This document shows, in pieces, positions 61,237 to 64,000 of a stretch of DNA of 64,000 bases; the stretch's first letter is position 1; the number at the start of each line of letters is the position of its first letter. The notes under the pieces are model-generated. The model had not been told where the DNA came from. It worked only from the letters and a program-made list of their open reading frames with translations, and did not search any database. The DNA is from Variovorax sp. PMC12. Lineage in GTDB: Bacteria > Pseudomonadota > Gammaproteobacteria > Burkholderiales > Burkholderiaceae_C. Position numbers and translations under genes: made by a program. The stretch covers positions 3,793,001-3,857,000 of the forward strand of contig NZ_CP027773.1 of assembly GCF_003019815.1 (NCBI RefSeq), in the 5' to 3' direction.

Positions 61237-61668
61237 TCAGCGCACCGGCTGGTCGATGGCGATCTCTCGCGAGACCGGGTCGAAGCGCAGCTTCACGGAG
61301 CGCCCCGGCGCGAAGTCGGCAATCTTTACCGGGCTGATCGGGGCGACCAGTTCGGTCTCGTAGGCGGGCGATCCATCCCCGGGCTGCACCTGCAGCTTGA
61401 GCCGCACGAGGATGTAGATGCGCTCGACCCGCGTGGCGGTGTCATGGCTCTCGAGCACCACGCCCACGGCCGGCTGGCCGGTACGAAGCACCCGCTCGGC
61501 GCGATCGGTGCCCATCACCTGGCGGTTGACCGTGCTCTGCGTGCCCATCACGCGAAAGACCTGGCGCTTGGCCACCGTGGTCAGCACGAACACGATCAGC
61601 GCGATGACGGCGATGGGAACGATCAGGTACCAGTACTTGGTGAACCACACGGCGAGAAGATCCAACAC
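61237..61668 (-). CDS. Small membrane protein between vgrG and the DUF2169 gene
   Basis: Protein of 143 aa with one N-terminal membrane segment (about 11-33: YWYLIVPIAVIALIVFVLTT) and a soluble C-terminal beta-rich domain (RILVRLKLQV-like strand pattern, ending SVKLRFDPVSREIAIDQPVR). GTG start at 61668; ribosome site is weak. It is 11 bp after vgrG and 18 bp before the DUF2169 gene. I do not recognise the family; an immunity-like or assembly role is possible by position only. Confidence 0.68.
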   Translation of the reverse strand: MLDLLAVWFTKYWYLIVPIAVIALIVFVLTTVAKRQVFRVMGTQSTVNRQVMGTDRAERVLRTGQPAVGVVLESHDTATRVERIYILVRLKLQVQPGDGSPAYETELVAPISPVKIADFAPGRSVKLRFDPVSREIAIDQPVR

Positions 61669-61679
61669 GTGCCCCGGTT

Positions 61680-64000
61680 TCAGAGATAGACGGTGATTCC
61701 CCTGGGGTTCACCTTGATCTGCGACAAGTCGATCTTCATCGCCCTGTTGTCCGCCGTGAAAACCGTCTGGGTGGTGGTGAACAGGCCCATCGCACCACTG
61801 GAGGAATACACGTCGAACTTGTTGATGGCGCCCGTGAGCGAGTAGGCATTGAACCCCAGGTTCAGCCCGGCAATGCTGGTCACCAGGCCGTTCACGAACA
61901 GCGAAGTGCCGTTGAGGCTCACGTTGATCCCGTTGATCCCCATGTTGAAGCCCTTGAAGGCAATGCCCCAGTCCGTGAAGGTCACCTTCTTGGCGGACTT
62001 GTCCTCGACATGGGGCGCATCCAGCACGATCTTGGTCGGCGACTTGACCGTGATGTCCGCCGCGGTGCTCTCCAGGTTCATGGGGCCATCGGTCGTCGCT
62101 TTCAGCGAGGTGGTCGCATGCACCTTCTGCGCGCCCTTGACGAGATAGTCCTCGTCGCCGTCGACCGTCACCTTCTTGCCCTTGGTTTCTTCGGTGTACA
62201 GGCCGACCACCTTGGTGGTCTGGGGACCGGCGATGTCTTCCTTGAGCGAGGTACCGATGATCCGCTCTTCACCGCTGTCGACCGTGTCCTTGCGCTTTCC
62301 GGTGACATGGATGGTCTGGTTGCCGATGACGTCGACCTGCTGGTCGCCGCCATCCACCTTGATGAACTGGTTGCCGCCGTTGACGGTGATCGTCTGCGGC
62401 CCGCCCTTGTTCACCGTCAGCGTGTGCGGCCCGTTGACCGTCTCGTCGAGCGAGGTGTTGGTCGTGTAGGTGTCCGCGCCTTCGATCAGCGTGTCGCGCG
62501 TGCCGTCCACGGTGTGGGTTTCGTTGTTCTCCACGCTGAGGCTGAAGTCCTTCTGCGCGTGCATCTTGATCGACTCGCTGCCGGGGTCGTCGTCGATCAC
62601 GAAATGGTTGGCCAGCTCGCCGTCGCCCTTGATGGTGCGGCTGATGAAGCCGCTGACCGTCGCCTTGGCCGGCAGTTCGAGCGGCGGCATCTGGTCGGCG
62701 TTGTAGACACGGCCGATGATGATCGGCCGGTCGGGGCAACCGGCGATGAAGTCGACGATCACTTCCTGCCCCACGCGCGGGTGGTTCACCGCGCCGAAGT
62801 TCGAACCGGCCCAGGCGCTGGACACGCGCACCCAGCATGAGCTGTCCTCGTTGCGCTGGCCGTAGCGGTCCCAGCGGAACTGCACCTTCACGCGGCCGTA
62901 CTTGTCGATCCAGATGTCTTCACCGGGCGGGCCCACGACCGTGGCGGTCTGCGGGCCATGCGTGGTCGGCATCCGCGTGACGCGCGGCGCGCGGAACGGA
63001 AACGACGTGGGCTGCACGTCGAAGTCGAAGCTGTAGAAACCGTCGGGACTGCCCGTCGCATAGCCGCCCTCGCGCAGGTTGTACGTGACCGAGACGATCA
63101 GGTATTCCTTGTTGTCCTCGTCACGCGGCGCGTTCTGCATGTCGAAGCGGTAGCCGGGCGCCATGCCGCGCACGTTGCAGTGGCCGGTGTCGACTTCGGC
63201 CTGCGCCTGCGCTTCCTCGAGCCGGATGCGCGCGTAGTGCTCGCCCTGCCCCGCGTCGCTGTAGCCGCCGAGCCACTCGTACATCTCGTAGCGGCCGTGG
63301 TCGTTCTCGCGCGGCTGGCTGCGCGTGTTGAGCAGGTCGGCCTTGGGCTTCTTGAAGTCGAAGTCGTCGACCACGTAGGTGCCCGGGCGAATCTCCTCGG
63401 TCACCTCCCACTGGTCGATGACTTCGCGGCCCGTCTCGCCCGCGCGATCGCTGGCGAGGTAGCCGATGCGCGGATAGCCCGGCAGCGTGTCGTGCGCACC
63501 CATGTCGTCGGCCAGCACCAGCGTGTGCTGGTTCTCGTCGTGCCTGAAGTAGTAGTAGATGCCTTCGTGTTCCATCAGCCGGCTCACGAAGGCGAAGTCG
63601 GTCTCCTGGTACTGCACCGAATAGTCGCGCTGGCGGTAGGTGGCGCTGAGCTTCTTCTCGAACGCGAACCCGTACTCGCCGAGCACTTCGTCCAGGATGT
63701 CGACCACCGACTTGTTCTGGAAGATCTTGCAGTCGCTGGTGCGCGTGAGGTACCAGAGCCACGGCCGCACGAGCGCCCGGTACACCACATAGCGCGACGA
63801 ACTCTCTTCGCGCCCGATCATCGTGAAGCGCGTGATCTGCCCGTTGAGATAGCGCGGCGTCCCGTCGATGGTGACGATCTCGAGCGTGAGCGGCTTGCCG
63901 AGCACCGCCTTCATGTCGACGGAGGTGTTGGGGCTCAGCAGGTCGACTTCGAACTCGAAGAGCTCCGACAGCGCTTCCTTGCCGTGCATCGAACGGAACA
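61680..64000 (-). CDS. vgrG: T6SS spike protein VgrG (TssI), N-terminus beyond window
   Basis: Trimeric puncturing spike, at least 773 aa here. In-frame residues before the first internal Met (FRS, then MHGKEALSELFEFEVDLLSP) show that the real start lies past base 64000. The gp27-like part runs to about residue 350 (TDFAFVSRLMEHEGIYYYFRHD); the OB-fold follows (WIDKYGRVKVQFRWDRYGQR, NHPRVGQEVIVDF). A long beta-helical needle carries repeated TVNGPHTLTVN, TITVNGG and TIHVTGKRKDTV segments, and the C-terminal ~130 residues diverge (SLNGTSLFVNGLVTSIAG). No separate toxin domain is recognised at the C-terminus. Confidence 0.93.
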   Translation of the reverse strand, partial: FRSMHGKEALSELFEFEVDLLSPNTSVDMKAVLGKPLTLEIVTIDGTPRYLNGQITRFTMIGREESSSRYVVYRALVRPWLWYLTRTSDCKIFQNKSVVDILDEVLGEYGFAFEKKLSATYRQRDYSVQYQETDFAFVSRLMEHEGIYYYFRHDENQHTLVLADDMGAHDTLPGYPRIGYLASDRAGETGREVIDQWEVTEEIRPGTYVVDDFDFKKPKADLLNTRSQPRENDHGRYEMYEWLGGYSDAGQGEHYARIRLEEAQAQAEVDTGHCNVRGMAPGYRFDMQNAPRDEDNKEYLIVSVTYNLREGGYATGSPDGFYSFDFDVQPTSFPFRAPRVTRMPTTHGPQTATVVGPPGEDIWIDKYGRVKVQFRWDRYGQRNEDSSCWVRVSSAWAGSNFGAVNHPRVGQEVIVDFIAGCPDRPIIIGRVYNADQMPPLELPAKATVSGFISRTIKGDGELANHFVIDDDPGSESIKMHAQKDFSLSVENNETHTVDGTRDTLIEGADTYTTNTSLDETVNGPHTLTVNKGGPQTITVNGGNQFIKVDGGDQQVDVIGNQTIHVTGKRKDTVDSGEERIIGTSLKEDIAGPQTTKVVGLYTEETKGKKVTVDGDEDYLVKGAQKVHATTSLKATTDGPMNLESTAADITVKSPTKIVLDAPHVEDKSAKKVTFTDWGIAFKGFNMGINGINVSLNGTSLFVNGLVTSIAGLNLGFNAYSLTGAINKFDVYSSSGAMGLFTTTQTVFTADNRAMKIDLSQIKVNPRGITVYL

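Overview
The window is high-GC, densely coded chromosomal DNA of a betaproteobacterium. Three things point to the Comamonadaceae, most likely Variovorax or a close relative: three Bug/TctC-type periplasmic binding proteins, the torF-glnK-amtB arrangement, and dispersed intergenic repeats of the kind I associate with that group. The genus is inference from gene content and style; no rRNA or marker search was possible. I see no insertion sequence, prophage, CRISPR array, rRNA or tRNA.

1-10.8 kb is mixed housekeeping and transport: the start of ilvE, rdgC, an M20 amidohydrolase with an MHS-type symporter and a divergent LysR regulator, two small envelope proteins, a BCCT osmolyte transporter, radA, and a Bug binding protein divergent from a MarR regulator across a clean 19-bp dyad. 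10.9-23.8 kb is one long plus-strand run for aromatic meta-cleavage: hpaR, hpaG1, hpaG2, hpaE, a Bug protein, a LigA/LigB-type extradiol dioxygenase pair, hpaF, hpaH and hpaI. It continues into a SnoaL-like lipoprotein, an IlvD/Edd dehydratase, another Bug protein, a class II aldolase and a PanE-like reductase. Ring cleavage by a two-subunit LigAB-type enzyme, instead of the single-chain HpaD of Escherichia coli, is the notable feature.

23.9-43.1 kb is mixed. It holds a MerR regulator fused to a P-loop ATPase-like domain behind a MerR-style 19-bp-spacer promoter, two EamA exporters, a LysR regulator, alr with a glycine-rich membrane protein, lplT, a glutathione peroxidase, glycolate oxidase glcD-glcE-glcF (with a 255-bp inverted-repeat element between glcD and glcE), another LysR regulator and an SMP-30 lactonase. 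It ends with a nitrogen-status operon, TorF-type porin then glnK then amtB, behind a good sigma-54 promoter, and comM.

43.1-64 kb is half of a type VI secretion system (T6SS). On the minus strand tssJ-tssK-tssL-tssM-tagF and a transmembrane Ser/Thr kinase form the membrane complex, baseplate adaptor and post-translational control. Divergent from tssJ are a TssQ-like lipoprotein, the FHA protein TagH and a PP2C phosphatase, completing a kinase/FHA/phosphatase switch. A minus-strand cassette follows: vgrG (running off the end), a small membrane protein, a 903-residue DUF2169-pentapeptide fusion, a second pentapeptide protein, a DUF3540 protein and a DUF4150 PAAR-like tip. It looks like a spike and cargo-loading module, but no recognised toxin is present. 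Sheath, Hcp, remaining baseplate and ClpV genes are absent and presumably lie beyond base 64000 or elsewhere.
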